Shown in pieces: positions 1 through 12,164 of a DNA stretch of 64,000 nt. The notes beneath the pieces were generated by a model. That model was given only the letters and a program-made list of their open reading frames with translations. It was not told the DNA's origin and searched no databases. Both the position numbers and the translations under genes were made by a program. The DNA is from Pararge aegeria (lineage: Eukaryota; Arthropoda; Insecta; Lepidoptera; Nymphalidae). The first letter of the stretch is position 1, and each line of letters begins with the position of its first letter. The stretch spans positions 11,594,001 through 11,658,000 of the forward strand of contig NC_053184.1 in the NCBI RefSeq assembly GCF_905163445.1. The letters are read 5' to 3'.

Positions 1-324
1 ACAGATTAAAGATAACACAAAGATAGGAATGACAATGAGTTAAAAAAGTAGGTCAGAACAATATAGCAACGATCAACGAGTTGAAATAAAGATGTTGAGT
101 ATTCTACAGATTTTAAATAGCGGCAACTGGAGATATTGTATTGGGAATACAATACCAAGTAGCCCAAAGGGTTAACGATAAGATGCGTGATGTACCAATG
201 CATTTCAAAAGCTTTCTTGGTAATTTTTCTTGCCATTGGATTAGAATGTTTCCAGTTTTGGCAAAGGCTCCATAGTAGGAGATACAGAGCTAAAAAAGCT
301 AAGACACTTGCCACGTGTACCTTC

Positions 325-969
325 TTATTCTAGATACATACACATCCCAGTAATACTTTCAAGACAGATCATGCAGGTCTTTCCACGATGACGAGTAACT
401 ATATTGGTATTATTAACCCCGAGAGTACGTTTATCCTGGCTATGCTCAAATAGCCTTAGCCCCCGATCACGTATTGGAGTATCGTGAAAGGGCAATGTTC
501 TAATATGAAAGAGGAGGTATCTGAGATATATACGCGAAATCCGGTCGACATTACTATTAAACCTAAAGTCCCACTGCATGTCACGAGTCTCCTCCCTAAA
601 TTGGGAAGGATTTACTACGATGTAATCCACCGTACTTACCAAGTTCGGATTGGTATAGACTACCCACGCTCTGCAGGTTCTCTCACAATAGTTCCTTTAC
701 CATTAATGCAAGACTTATTTGATCTCTTAGGTACTTGTGTATGTATATGTATATACAAAATGACACATAACTTCGAAACAGTTACAGGCGCGTGTCGTGT
801 ATCGAACTTTGTCCCCCCAAATCGAAAGCCGAAGTGTTATCCAATAGGCTATCTCCGCTCTATATTCTTCATATTCTTACCACATCGTTATCAGCTCAGC
901 TATATCGGTTTTCGTTGCCATTGTCATTGCATCGACTACGATTTGTCACGTGATGGTTTGCTGCTCTAA
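325..969. other. Region with two long overlapping open frames, not recognised
   Basis: A minus-strand frame (325-642) reads NPSQFREETRDMQWDFRFNS, NVDRISRIYLRYLLFHIRTL and is rich in Arg, Tyr and aromatic residues. A plus-strand frame (484-969) overlaps it. In AT-rich DNA of this kind long frames are rare, so one may be a remnant of a coding exon or a mobile-element gene. I do not recognise either protein; a start codon, splice sites and polyadenylation are not defined. The minus strand just downstream (6-314) also has an open, hydrophobic frame (SVLAFLALYLLLWSLCQNWK), which could be another piece of the same decayed gene or chance. Confidence 0.2.
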
Positions 970-1491
970 ATTTTACTTTATTTTAGTATGCTTTTACTAC
1001 ACATATGGGGTTATGGGATGATGGCGGACTGCTCTTGACATGTTAAACATTAACATGTTTAAAATTTTCAATTTCTTATTGGGTTTCGTTGCCTTTGTTT
1101 TTAATGTGTATAATTTTATATAAAAGTTTTTAGTTACTTTTAAGATTAAAAAAAAAGACAAACGCATATTTCGCTAAGCATTCAAGATACAACTAAATTC
1201 TACTTTTTTTTCTATCTCCCAATTTTTAGTTATTTTGTAATTGAATTATTTCCGCAGAGACTTGCCAAGACCCTTTCAGATTCAGGCATAATATCAATAA
1301 GTCTCGATATCGATTATATTAACCGTAATCTTATCTAGGGTTTTGTACATGAAGGCTGCTAAAGGGACCCTATTAGAATTTTTTACAGTATTTGTACTTC
1401 TATTGCCTGTGCTAATTAGACAAGAACCTCCTTACAAGAAATGCGTTATATTGGCATTTTTGCTCGATCTTCTGAATTTTCTATGGTCTAG

Positions 1492-1640
1492 TTTAGGACG
1501 CTTCGGCCGTGGCTAGTTACCATTTTACAAAAACGTGCGGCCAAGCGACTTAGCGCTCCGATACGATGTCTGTTAGAAACTGATTGGGGTGCCATACCCC
1601 AAAGAGGTAAGTCCTCTGGTATTATAGACTACTTAATCAC
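1492..1640 (+). repeat. Interspersed repeat (CTTCGGCCGTGGCTAGTTAC type)
   Basis: CGCTTCGGCCGTGGCTAGTT, GCGGCCAAGCGACTTAGCGC, TCCGATACGATGTCTGTTAG and AAACTGATTGGGGTG form an ordered set I recognise as a common lepidopteran repeat. A related 3' part is near 45210. Class not assigned. Confidence 0.5.
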
Positions 1641-2068
1641 TTTTTACCACTAGATCATGCGATTGTGTATACACAGTGGTATAAATAAAATCTTAATAAT
1701 GTATATATGTTATAGCATATTGCAACTTGGTACAGAACTCCTTGTGTGCAAATCCATTCGCTATTAGCCCGTTTTTTGTTTCCGTCTCCATTCTCAGGGA
1801 GAAAAATGTGACGCGGCGAAATGTTGTCTTGAATGTAGTTTGTGATCTCGTTGCCAGCGCGACAAAAATATACTAAACAAAGATGTAATTTCATTAGATA
1901 CGGCTTTATTGAGGAGGTATGAATTCAGTTTTTTTTAAAAGGTCAAGTATTGACTAAAACTTTGGTGTAGGAGAGGGTTGGTTATCGGTTCGCGTACCTA
2001 AAAAATTTACTTGAAGTTTCTAAATGAACATTAATATGTAATAGATACCTAAGTCGTGAAAAGTTTAT

Positions 2069-2315
2069 AGCGGTGATAGTCTAGTGGTAAGACTAGAGGT
2101 TGGCTTTTCAGAGGGTTCGAGTTCAATACCTAGCACACACACATCTATAACATAGAAAAGCAAAACGTAAGGCATACCTGAGAGTTGTCCACAATATTCT
2201 CTTGGGCGTGTAAAGCTTACCAATTGGTAAACGCGTTTGGTCTTTGTGGACTAAGGTCTAAACCTTTATTATTCGGAGTGTAAACCGGTGCCCTTCTATA
2301 GGAATGTTCAAAGTG
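2069..2315 (+). mobile_element. Decayed family B SINE
   Basis: AGCGGTGATAGTCTAGTGGT and GGGTTCGAGTTCAATACCTA preserve the A and B boxes in degraded form. Downstream, CATACCTGAGAGTTGTCCAC, TTTGTGGACTAAGGTCTAAA and GTGTAAACCGGTGCCC follow the order of the 40308 copy. Confidence 0.65.
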
Positions 2316-4659
2316 AGGCTAGCTAAGCGCATTTTTTCTGAGCTAAAAGCTGAAAGAACAAACAAGGCAGTCGGTTCTTAAGATATAAAGATGTGTAAAA
2401 CTGGCGTTTGCCTAAAATGCAACGCATTGAAAAAGTCGAGCATAAAACCGAGGGGAATGGAGGCTCTTAGTTCAGCAGAGTTCCAGCAATCTTGAAGTCA
2501 AATAAGGAAAGATCTGGATGCTTTTCATGATAACTTCAAAGCAAGGCAACCCACCACATGTCCCACTGTGCACGCATATTGAGTGCTAAAATAGGGAACC
2601 TACATAAGCTACGTTAGGGCACATGAGCCCGTAGGAGTGTGTTTTATAAAAAAATTAAACAAACAGGACCACTCACGCGCCACTAAACAATGCTGATTGA
2701 TGAATTAGGGAAAACAATTGACCGATCTAGATTTTTTAGAGTTCTGTAGTGCGTACGGCGGTTAAGACTTTATGCTACGCACTGCTACGGTGGACTACGA
2801 ACGGCTGGCGATTATTATTTAGGTCAACGACAGTTTGCATGTACATTATTAAACTATCGGAAAATTACAGCAAATATTTGTTGAGGACCTTGTTTCATTG
2901 AATTTGAAAACATTTCGTTTGAATTTTAACTAATAAGAGGAAATGACAATTGATATCGTTTGAATATGCATCTATTTAATCAGCGAAAGTTAAATTCCAT
3001 GGTCAACAAATGAAAAAAGTTATACTTTATATACTAAGTTAAAGTTATAATGTTGGGTTACCTATTTAATGTTTGATGAATTCGCTACGAATTGGAGAGA
3101 CAACTATAGTTGAGTGTAGGGAAAAGTCATTATTTCTTTTTTTTCTGATGACGTTATGTCGTCAACTGAAGCGTTTGAGAGAAAAATTTATACACTTTTT
3201 TTTTCATAGCGACAGTTGAAGGACTCATTAAATAGTAAGTGCATAACCATTGTCTAAAACAGAGCAAAACTTTGTAGGGCATGGTAGGAACAAGTCCTGC
3301 AACATGCCCATGCCGCCCCGTCTCTATCAAACTGAGGCGTAAGCGAGCAACCACACCCTTAAGGCGAAAACACATAATTGCAACGGTACTGCTTAGCGGA
3401 AGAAATAAGGATGGTGGACGACCTCTGTCACAAAAAGTTCTACGACTACTATATGCTATTATTAGCATAGCAAGTTATCATTAGACGTGAGCAAAACTGT
3501 AAAAAGACTGCCATTAAAAATTCAAATTTCGTAAATGAGAGAAGCTGTTTAGTATATTCTAACGTAAAGCAATGAAAGATACCGTTGCCGTTTTGCTACT
3601 TTTCATATAGTTGAATACCAGTTTCTATACGAAACTGGTTGCTTTGTGAAACGTGGGCAGAGCTGTGGAAAACAGTATAGCAAAAGTTTTAAGGTTCTTT
3701 TTCATTGGTACGTCATAGTCACCTTTCAAATGTTCAAAAGTTGTTTGTGCATGCGAATCGGAAGTGTTCGGAAGAGGTCGTCGAGCGACACGTGTAACCT
3801 ATCGCGTATGGCCGCTTGCCTTGCGCAATTCAACCTTGCGCTCGCGAATAATATGAAGCTACGCACTGCAGCACTCCCTTCTATTGGCCCTTATTTCTTA
3901 AGCCATAAAGGTTATGTTGATTGAAAATTTAACATCGACGCACTACCGTATACAGACATCATGTGATAGATACATATCTTACTAATGATAATGATGTGTT
4001 TCGTCTATTTTCAGCTTCTCAAAATATCATCTTAGTTTACATAAAGTTTGTAGTCTGTTCTAAAATACCATATCCGGCATTGAAATAGCTTTTATTGTGT
4101 CTTGTGCTCAAACTGTTTACTTACAAAGAAAGGCAATTAGAAATTTATGTTTACCCCTAATGTATGTATATATATTTTATTTGCAATACTAAATTAATCA
4201 ATAAACAAATATTTTTTTGCACAGCTATGAAAAAAAATAAGTGGGATAAAAGATTTTTATTTCTTATCAATCGCGTTTTACATCAAAAGAATCTCTCTTA
4301 TGAACACAGGTTCTCTCACGTCAGAAATGCAACGTTGCTCAATACTTGTTTTAGTAAAGGCAAGTAAGCTAGCAGCCTTAATGGATAATTTACACCTTTA
4401 ATTGCACGCAAAATCTAAAAATACATACTTGCTGCAACTTAATTAAGTTTGAAGATTATTTTTACAATCGATTGTAGAAATTAATAAAACAAACGTTAAA
4501 CGATTGATTTATTAATTTTAGTGACCTTTACCACAACACATTTACCTTTAAATAACCTTATATTATCAACATAATTGTTTATGAAATTGGAAATGAAACG
4601 CAAAAGTACAATTTTAAAGGTTTTGAAGTTACCGATTGCAAAACGCAGGCTCTTAAACT
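2316..4659. other. Anonymous DNA, nothing supported
   Basis: No repeat or coding similarity was recognised. The segment 3270-3430 and the 3646-3924 frame are richer in G+C than their surroundings, but their conceptual proteins are unlike any family I know. Confidence 0.5.
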
Positions 4660-4860
4660 ATCGAAACGAGTTGCAATGCTCAATTTGGATCGATGGAAGT
4701 TGGGGTTCCAGTTTGCTGGCATGCAGGTGAACTTGTACCGGTAAACTGTAAGAAACACTGCTAGGTGGACTGATGAAATCAAGAGAGTAGCAGAGAATTG
4801 TGGTTTCTTAGAAAACTACACGTTTCCAGTGGACGTTTAATGGTTAAAGAAGATGACTAT
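4660..4860 (+). mobile_element. Decayed RTE-like LINE 3' end
   Basis: The plus-strand frame near 4748 reads VRNTARWTDEIKRVAENCGF, which fits the GKRNTARWTDDIKRVAG part of RTE-type proteins. AAGTTGGGGTTCCAGTTTG upstream and TTCCAGTGGACGTTTAATGG, GAAGATGACTAT downstream fit the usual ending. It is heavily mutated and lacks a clean tail. Confidence 0.5.
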
Positions 4861-6764
4861 AGAACAAACTGCGGTAGGTACTACTCAACATATTTTATTT
4901 CCATAATCCCTAACAGTGTTTAAAACAACTCACGATACAGGTAAACACTTTTACACGCAAACTAAATTATACATCTACATTCGAACTGCGTCTTAACTAA
5001 ATTATCTCTACAAAGACATACGAATTTAAATAAGATATTTTAGTTTCAATAGCGAATCAAAGGGCCTCGATGGTAGCGGCAGAAGGTTGCCGAGACCTTA
5101 GATACCCACAAGCGTTAGCATTGATAACAGCACGTATGCAAATTGTCGGAAGTACGTACTCGTAACTTAGCTCATTATATTTGTTGCAATACCATATTTC
5201 AAGAAAAAAATAAAAATTATAATAAAATGTAACAAGATATTGGAAAATGTTAAAAAATTTTAGTAAATATCGATAATGTTGTAGATCATTTTGAAACTTC
5301 TTTGCAGCACCTCTAGTAGAGGCAAGACGAGGGCGAATGCTAAAGATCCAGAGGGGTCTAGAAGACAAGACAATTTTTACAATAGAAGCGCTAATCTTCG
5401 GAATCATATACATTTGATAGTCCAATTCCTTAGGAGTAAAAAGTAATTTATATTTACCTAGGTAGATAGGAACAAAATGCCATTTTAAAACATAAAATTG
5501 TATTAAAAGTATCCCTATTTTATTTACAAATTGTATTAAAACAATTCATATTCTGGAAAAGCGAATAATAGTTTTGCATTGAATATTGTAGAATTAAAAA
5601 CGTATGATAATAAATCCCTTCCGTGAATAAGATAGGGTAGGTATTTACGTTTATCTATTAAAATATAAAAAATATTTTTAAACTTTTATTCGGACTGAAA
5701 TGTTTGACTGCGAAACTCCTAACTTAATTGATACATCGAAAATGAAAGAGTTATATCTTTATCAATATGCTCCTTGAAAAAAGTATCTACCTACTATAAG
5801 AATGTGTGAATTTAATTTAATTAAGAGATTAGTATTTAATCACCCGTAGCTCAATTTCATTATATTGTAGTTTAACATAGATCTTACCTAGGTACTCTTG
5901 ATGTTAAAAATATATATTTTTAAATATTATTAATATCTTGATATTTAAAGGATACAGTCAACTAATAACCAGATCTTTAATAAAGCATGTATAAAATTTA
6001 CAAGTATAGAGCTATAAAAGTAAATTCCCGAGAAATTCTCAGCGAATGAAGATTTTCACCCAAAAAATCTTTCGGGTGTGTAGGTAGCCACATACGAGTA
6101 TATATCGCAGAGTTACTGTAGCAAATCATAGTAATGTTATTTGCAAGGAAAGTTCTATAAACAATCTCTACGTATTCGTAATCAATAACACAAATACCAC
6201 GTTAGTTAACTGGTATATTCGACTTGTTATTCAGTTTTCAGATTGATAATTTCTTCGCCGTCAAGGTAATAAGAACGGTACTAATAATTATCTAATCTCA
6301 TTGCTATCCTTGTTGTTGAGGCAAAAATATAAAACCCAATGGCAATGAGTTGTTATTTTCGACCACTATAATGTGCAGTTGTTTGGTTTCGAATCATTAA
6401 AGTTTATTATTATCATTGATAGGTTTGTGTGATCTCATCTAATCCTATGATTTGCTCGAAGATTTGAAGAGCTAACATATTGTGTCTACTATATTTCTAA
6501 CAGGTATCAGTAGTCCTATTTGTCAATTTCGTGCAAGCAAATTAAGTTACTTAGCTTTACTCTTTCTTTAAACTCTATAATGAAAGAGGGCTCTCCGTGA
6601 AATATCAAATAGGTTCTAAAGAATATCAGTTTATTGTTTTTCATGAGCATGTATTTATGTTATTAATATCTAATTAAAAACAGTAATAGTTTTGTTATTT
6701 CAACTTCAGCCTCCGTTTTGACGAGTTAAATCCCCGATAGGAACTTCTAATTTCTCGAAATTAC
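4861..6764. other. Anonymous AT-rich DNA
   Basis: No feature supported. The open frame at 5057-5425 (minus) is rich in Phe, Tyr and Asn as AT-rich spacer frames usually are. Confidence 0.5.
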
Positions 6765-6960
6765 GTGCGTAATAAAATATCACTTGCTCAACGTAGTAGG
6801 AAAACATCGTAGCCTGAGAGTGATGATTGATGTTACATATCAATCCGCATTTAGCCAGCGCCCTAAACTAAACTTAGGCCTAAACCCTTCTCATTGCAAT
6901 ACGAGATCTGTGCCCGTAGTGGACCTGGTATGGTTTGATAATGATGAACAATAAATAATG
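6765..6960 (+). mobile_element. 5'-truncated family B SINE
   Basis: It begins in the body (GTGCGTAATAAAATATCACT, TGCTCAACG, GGAAAACATCGTAGCCTGAG), passes CAATCCGCATTTAGCCAGCG and AACCCTTCTCATTGCAATAC, and ends with GCCCGTAGTGGACCTGGTAT and a GATAATGATGAA tail. The tRNA head is absent. Confidence 0.7.
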
Positions 6961-7159
6961 AAAGTCAACCTAACGACGCTTTGTCTCTCCCATTCTTAAG
7001 CTTTCCTATAAGTTTTTAGAGACTAGCGCAGCAATAAGCCAACAATGTTGATTTGTAGGTACATAAATAATTTATTAGAAGCGTCTAACAATACATGTTT
7101 ACTTATCTGTTTTGAACATTCTAGAGAACCTCTAAGATTTTAGCGGGGAAACGAGAGCG

Positions 7160-7320
7160 AATTAATTCAGTGTTGCTACCGGCATCGGTTCAAGGAGAGC
7201 CCTGCGCAAAGGGCCGCGTCAGCGTCACGCGTTGCCATTGACCCACTTTACGCACACCGCCGTCGTGTGCGCATTGCGATGGTATACTCAACGCTGAAAG
7301 CCCTTCGCGATACTCACATG
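7160..7320. promoter_or_regulatory. GC-richer island, possible regulatory element
   Basis: The sequence around GGGCCGCGTCAGCGTCACGC and CACACCGCCGTCGTGTGCGC is much richer in G+C and CpG than its surroundings. It has no open frame and no repeat partner in the window. Regulatory function is a guess from composition. Confidence 0.2.
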
Positions 7321-7419
7321 TCACGTATACACATACCGATCCAGATGTGGCATATTTAGTACAAATATACTATTTGCAAATTCCAAAATACTGTTCCTTC
7401 TACTGTAACTTTTATCTCC

Positions 7420-7587
7420 AAATAAATTTTCCATATGGTAAAACCCCTAAATCTAAAAGCATTCAATTCTGCGTTTATCTCAAAGAAGATAAAGTGATAA
7501 TTATTGTTAAATAGTAAAATGTTCATGTTGAAACAGAGCAACGGCTAAGTTTCTGAAAAAATTGCCTTTAGAATATATAATAGTCTA
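7420..7587 (+). mobile_element. Old LINE 3' end, left half (split by foldback element)
   Basis: AAGCATTCAATTCTGCGTTT, TAGTAAAATGTTCATGTTG and GAGCAACGGCTAAGTTTCTG followed by ATTGCCTTTAGAA parallel the LINE 3' UTR at 57385-57520 base by base with many changes. The match stops at the TA at 7586-7587, where the foldback element begins. The matching continuation is found at 9807, directly after that element. Similarity is low, so the outer boundary is approximate. Confidence 0.5.
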
Positions 7588-9804
7588 GTCGACAAGTTGA
7601 AAATGGTACAAAATAGAGATACTGCTCTTAAAATTACGTGCGCTAGCTCATTGGATCCGGAATGACGTCTAGAAAAATGTGCTAAAAGCGTGTATTAGCA
7701 CATAAAAAATTGCAAAAGTTATAAACAATTAAAGATGAAAAAAAAATGGCATTTCGTTTTTTGCCAATATTTCATAAACTATTAATATTTAAGAAATTTC
7801 AAAAAAAGATTCTGAAAGAGGAGGAAATTTCCAATAAAAAACTCCAAACTCCCGGAACTCTATCTCCATTATTTATAATTTTAATTTAACGCTGAAGATA
7901 GGTCCGCGCGCGACATTTTTAGGTTGCGCGCGCGGCGTCAAAAGCGAGTACGGCACATTAATTAATTTATTTAAGGTATTGAATATTTTTTTTTTAATTT
8001 GAAAAAAATATGGTGTGTTCTGAACACTATAAATAATTCATTCCCGTTGGAAATTTTACTTAAAGTTAATTTTTCAACAAGTTAAACAATTGTTAACTAA
8101 CGAAATTTTCTCGAACTACCGTCTTAATTGTAAGTGAAAAAAAATGTTTAAATAATGGTCGTAAAAAATTTTCGCTTCGTAGAGCCTTTCTTACATACAT
8201 ACTTAACAAGATCGTGCCATAAAAGTTAAAAAAATATTTATACTTTGTTTATAACAATTTTTTTACTTGAACAAAAACTTAAAAATCCAAGTAATGTTGT
8301 TAAAAAAATTTTTTTTTTTCTAAATCATCATATTATCGTTTTTTTATTAATACAAGATATTAATTGATTTGCAAAAAAAATTTTTCCCGCCATTTGTTGA
8401 TAAATTTTTTATAAACAAATTGATTAAATCAATATTTTTAAAAAAAATTTTTTCACAACTTTATTACATTATAAATATTATGATTTTTAAAAAAAAAATT
8501 TTTCCTTAATAACAACTTTTAATTGTTTATAATCGTTTTTTTTATATTTCTATTGTTTAAATAATTAGTTAAGAAATTTTTTTTTTTCTAAAAATCATAA
8601 TTGACATTCCTCTAAAAAGTAACAAAAAAAAATTTTTTTTTTATTAACAATTCTATTGTTTATTAACTTACCAATTTGTTATAAACAAATTTTCAACTTT
8701 TTTTTATTTTTTTTCTAAAACTTCTAAAATTAACAAAAACAACCATATATAACAAAGTATAAAAAAAATTTTTTTTCAATTTTTTATTGTACTTTTAAAA
8801 AACACGTGTTACAAAAGTTGCAGCGGCTGCTTCGTTTGTCTACTAAAAAACTGAAATAACTTTTAAATATTAAAAGTTGTTATTAAGGAAAAATTTTTTT
8901 TTTAAAAATCATAATATTTATAATGTAATAAAGTTGTGAAAAATTTTTTTTTAAAAATATTGATTTAATCAATTTGTTTATAAAAAATTTATCAACAAAT
9001 GGCGGGAAAAATTTTTTTTGCAAATCAATTAATATCTTGTATTAATAAAAAAACGATAATATGATGATTTAGAAAAAAAAAAATTTTTTTAACAACATTA
9101 CTTGGATTTTTAAGTTTTTGTTCAAGTAAAAAAATTGTTATAAACAAAGTATAAATATTTTTTTAACTTTTATGGCACGATCTTGTTAAGTATGTATGTA
9201 AGAAAGGCTCTACGAAGCGAAAATTTTTTACGACCATTATTTAAACATTTTTTTTCACTTACAATTAAGACGGTAGTTCGAGAAAATTTCGTTAGTTAAC
9301 AATTGTTTAACTTGTTGAAAAATTAACTTTAAGTAAAATTTCCAACGGGAATGAATTATTTATAGTGTTCAGAACACACCATATTTTTTTCAAATTAAAA
9401 AAAAAATATTCAATACCTTAAATAAATTAATTAATGTGCCGTACTCGCTTTTGACGCCGCGCGCGCAACCTAAAAATGTCGCGCGCGGACCTATCTTCAG
9501 CGTTAAATTAAAATTATAAATAATGGAGATAGAGTTCCGGGAGTTAGGAGTTTTTTATTGGAAATTTCCTCCTCTTTCAGAATCTTTTTTTGAAATTTCT
9601 TAAATATTAATAGTTTATGAAATATTGGCAAAAAACGAAATGCCATTTTTTTTTCATCTTTAATTGTTTATAACTTTTGCAATTTTTTATGTGCTAATAC
9701 ACGCTTTTAGCACATTTTTCTAGACGTCATTCCGGATCCAATGAGCTATCGCACGTAATTTTAAGAGCAGTATCTCTATTTTGTACCATTTTCAACTTGT
9801 CGAC
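7588..9804. mobile_element. 2.2 kb foldback element with ~936-bp inverted arms at a TA site
   Basis: The left arm (7588-8523) and right arm (8869-9804) are inverted copies that keep the same axis throughout. For example GGATCC at 7653 mirrors 9734, CACAACT at 8454 mirrors 8932, and AACAACTTTT at 8511 mirrors 8872, so there is no net indel. Isolated substitutions are visible, such as 7643/9749 and 7846/9546. The 345-bp centre is unique and AT-rich. The ends read GTCGACAAGTTG and CAACTTGTCGAC, flanked by TA on each side. Arms contain blocks of A followed by T and a GCGCGCGCGGCG patch (7926-7937, mirrored at 9455-9466). No transposase frame was seen, so this looks like a non-autonomous TA-duplicating DNA element; its superfamily is unknown. 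Confidence 0.85.
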
Positions 9805-9877
9805 TAGACACATGCTGACATTTTACCTTTCAGAAATGCTTAAACTAAACTGGAAATGAATTTTGAAATATCGATGT
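9805..9877 (+). mobile_element. Old LINE 3' end, right half
   Basis: ACACATGCTGACATTTTACC, TTTCAGAAATGCTTAAACTA and GGAAATGAATTTTGAAATAT match the final part of the LINE 3' UTR (ACACACGGACAGACTTGACG, TTTCAAAAGTGCTTGTATTA, AAATAAATGAATTTTGAATT). With the piece ending at 7587 it reconstitutes one collinear LINE 3' end, so the 2.2 kb between them arrived later. Confidence 0.5.
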
Positions 9878-10260
9878 ATATTTCTCATTCTTATTTGACC
9901 TAGCCATTTATGTATGGCAGCATTCGATACACTTCAGGTTTATTCCCCGTGTAATGTCATGCTAACCCTAGTTGTTGCAGAAACGCGGCTCTAATCTCAT
10001 GTTTTCTCTATAAACGTATCTAAAATCATTAATACCCATCTATAGCAATTTGGTCGTAAACTGCGGGATGTGATAATGACTCAAAAATAATATATATTCA
10101 AAATTAGGCACATAGTCTCATTTTAATTCAGATAGACAATAAATTTCTGAGAGCCTATCACGGCACTGTATACCAATTTCAGGAAAGTAAACCAGAACGA
10201 AGTGACTTAACAGAAACGGCTGCGATGTTAGCTTTAAGTTAGCCAAATCTTTAATGTAAG

Positions 10261-10495
10261 CAACTAACAATGGACGTTGGGGTCCTAAGGTGCTGAAGTG
10301 GCGACTCCGCAACAAGGCAAAAAGTGTTGATCGTCCCCAAACGAGGTGATCAGACGATATCAAGTGAGTCGCTGGGGGCCGCTGGAAATAACGTGGATTT
10401 TGGAACTCCCTGCAAAATACCTATGTCCAGCAGTGTGCGTCAATCGGTTAAAGTGATACCGATTATGATGACTGGTACACCACACAGCTTTTAAT
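10261..10495 (+). mobile_element. RTE-like LINE 3' end
   Basis: The frame starting near 10271 reads GRWGPKVLKWRLRNKAKSVD, then RPQTR, matching the RTE C-terminal pattern in which WG-KVLEWRPRTGKRSVGRPPTRW is usual. The nucleotide sequence then passes through GAGTCGCTGGGGGCCGCTGG and AAAATACCTATGTCCAGCAG to an AT-rich end with GATTATGATGACTGG, the eroded GATGATGATG tail. A stop after RPQTR and substitutions make it non-coding. Confidence 0.75.
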
Positions 10496-11577
10496 TGGAC
10501 TACCTACTTAGATATCTATCTTTATAGTTATTTTGCTTATTAAGTTTTCGAATTAGTAAAACAAAATTATTTTTAAAATTATTCAAATCAGTTCAATGCT
10601 TTACATTAGAATGTACTTATCACTTGAATTTAAAATATTCATACTACCTTAAGAAGTATAATTAGGTAACAATCAAAAGGAAAGTAGACAGTTTTACTTA
10701 ATTGATGCGCGAAATGGAAATATTTAGCTTGTTTAATTATTGTATGTTAGGCATGGTCCACGGAGTCGCAGTTTATGTGTTAGATTCCAGAAAATTTTGT
10801 ATACATTTTATACTAAGATATTGCACAGAATGCTTTTTATCGTGATAAATTTAGTAGCATCATAAATACAAAAGTGAGTTCGTTTCTTTGTCAATTTTCA
10901 AGATGCACCTTTCGTAGCAAGGCTAGGAAAATGAGGATACGGCCCATATGTATAGAAATAGTATCTTCTCGCAAGAAAACTGCGGGGAGAGCAAGTCATA
11001 ATATAAGAGACAGATCATGGTGTGAGTGTGTGAATGCATCATTATCATTTCTACTGATGGACGTCCACGGCTGGAGCATGTACATAGAGCTATCGTAGGG
11101 ATATCCAAATTCCAAGGTCATGTTCCGCTTGCGTCCTGCAGCAAGATGACCTGTAAAATTAAAGATTTTAAAAGTTATGAAGTTATCATGAAGAATATTA
11201 ATACAGTTTTAATGAATAAAATGTCAGATAGTCTGCACATAGAATAAATAATAAAAATAATAAAGCGTGTTGTGCCCCGCCAATAGCTCTTTAGCTTTGC
11301 GTATCGTTGAGTACGGATCTCGTAATTTCTGGTTTGCTCACCGATAGATTTGAGCTTTCTTATTAGACACTAGCATGAGCAATAGACATTTGTCTCTCTG
11401 GGGATCTTCTCTTACAAATGCATTAACCCTCCGAGCATTGGCGCACAAATGTAAATAATATCCAAATAATAAACGCGTAAACTACATTTATTCCCTGTTG
11501 CCGTGCTTTGGCGGGTGGACACTATAATTCTATCCCTTGTCGAGTTATAATTTTTGTAACAGGCAGGAGCCTGTACT

Positions 11578-11680
11578 AGCAGTGTTATTGGCGGCAGAAA
11601 CAAGCATGGCGTTAGTACATCCTCGAACGAGCTCTGCCCCAAAAGGCTTTAGAAATACTACGAGTAATACAAAAAATCCG
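11578..11680 (+). repeat. Dispersed repeat shared with 46.1 kb
   Basis: TTATTGGCGGCAGAAACAAG, CATGGCGTTAGTACATCCTC and GAACGAGCTCTGCCCCAAAA align with TTGCCCGGCGGCATAAACAA, GCATGGCGGTAGTACCTACT and CGGACAAGCTCGGTCAGAAA at 46.13 kb. Frames through it on both strands are therefore not genes. Confidence 0.45.
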
Positions 11681-12164
11681 GTGTTCATTTGTGTAGGACT
11701 TGTGCGCGCGAGTGTGTTATATTTCAGCGGACCTCGCGGTTGTTTGTGCCGCATCTCAAGGCGACGTAGGCGCCCTCCGCCGCGCCGCAAATAATTCTGC
11801 TATTGTGAAACCACCGCCCGCTTATCACTGCAGGACCTTGCTCGGATCATACGAATTACGGTCAAGTTGACGATTCCGAGATTATTTTTGTAACGATAGT
11901 AAAATTTCAGTAAACTGTCTCACTATGTATGCTATTATACACTAACTACTGCCGTGCGGTGCTGGCAGATCAGAATGTTATACAGATACAGTTGTAACAA
12001 CTCCGCTTCTTACCGCGGGTGTCGTACGAGACTATTACATAACGGTTAATCAAAATACAGTAATAATAATCAAATAATTTCAAAAAAATTACATGAGATA
12101 TTAATATTAAATATACAAGACAGTCACAAATTAAAATTTCTTTCTCCAGACATGGAGTTTAATA

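Noticed and set aside
6..314. Minus-strand hydrophobic frame that could be a membrane-protein N-terminus (SVLAFLALYLLLWSLCQNWK)
   Set aside because: It begins at a GTG, has no following family signature such as the PGP motif of a P450 N-terminus, and no defined exon ends.
11537..11794. Open frames on both strands at 11.5-11.8 kb
   Set aside because: Part of the sequence is a dispersed repeat shared with 46.1 kb and the rest is low-complexity Arg/Pro-rich from a GC-rich patch.
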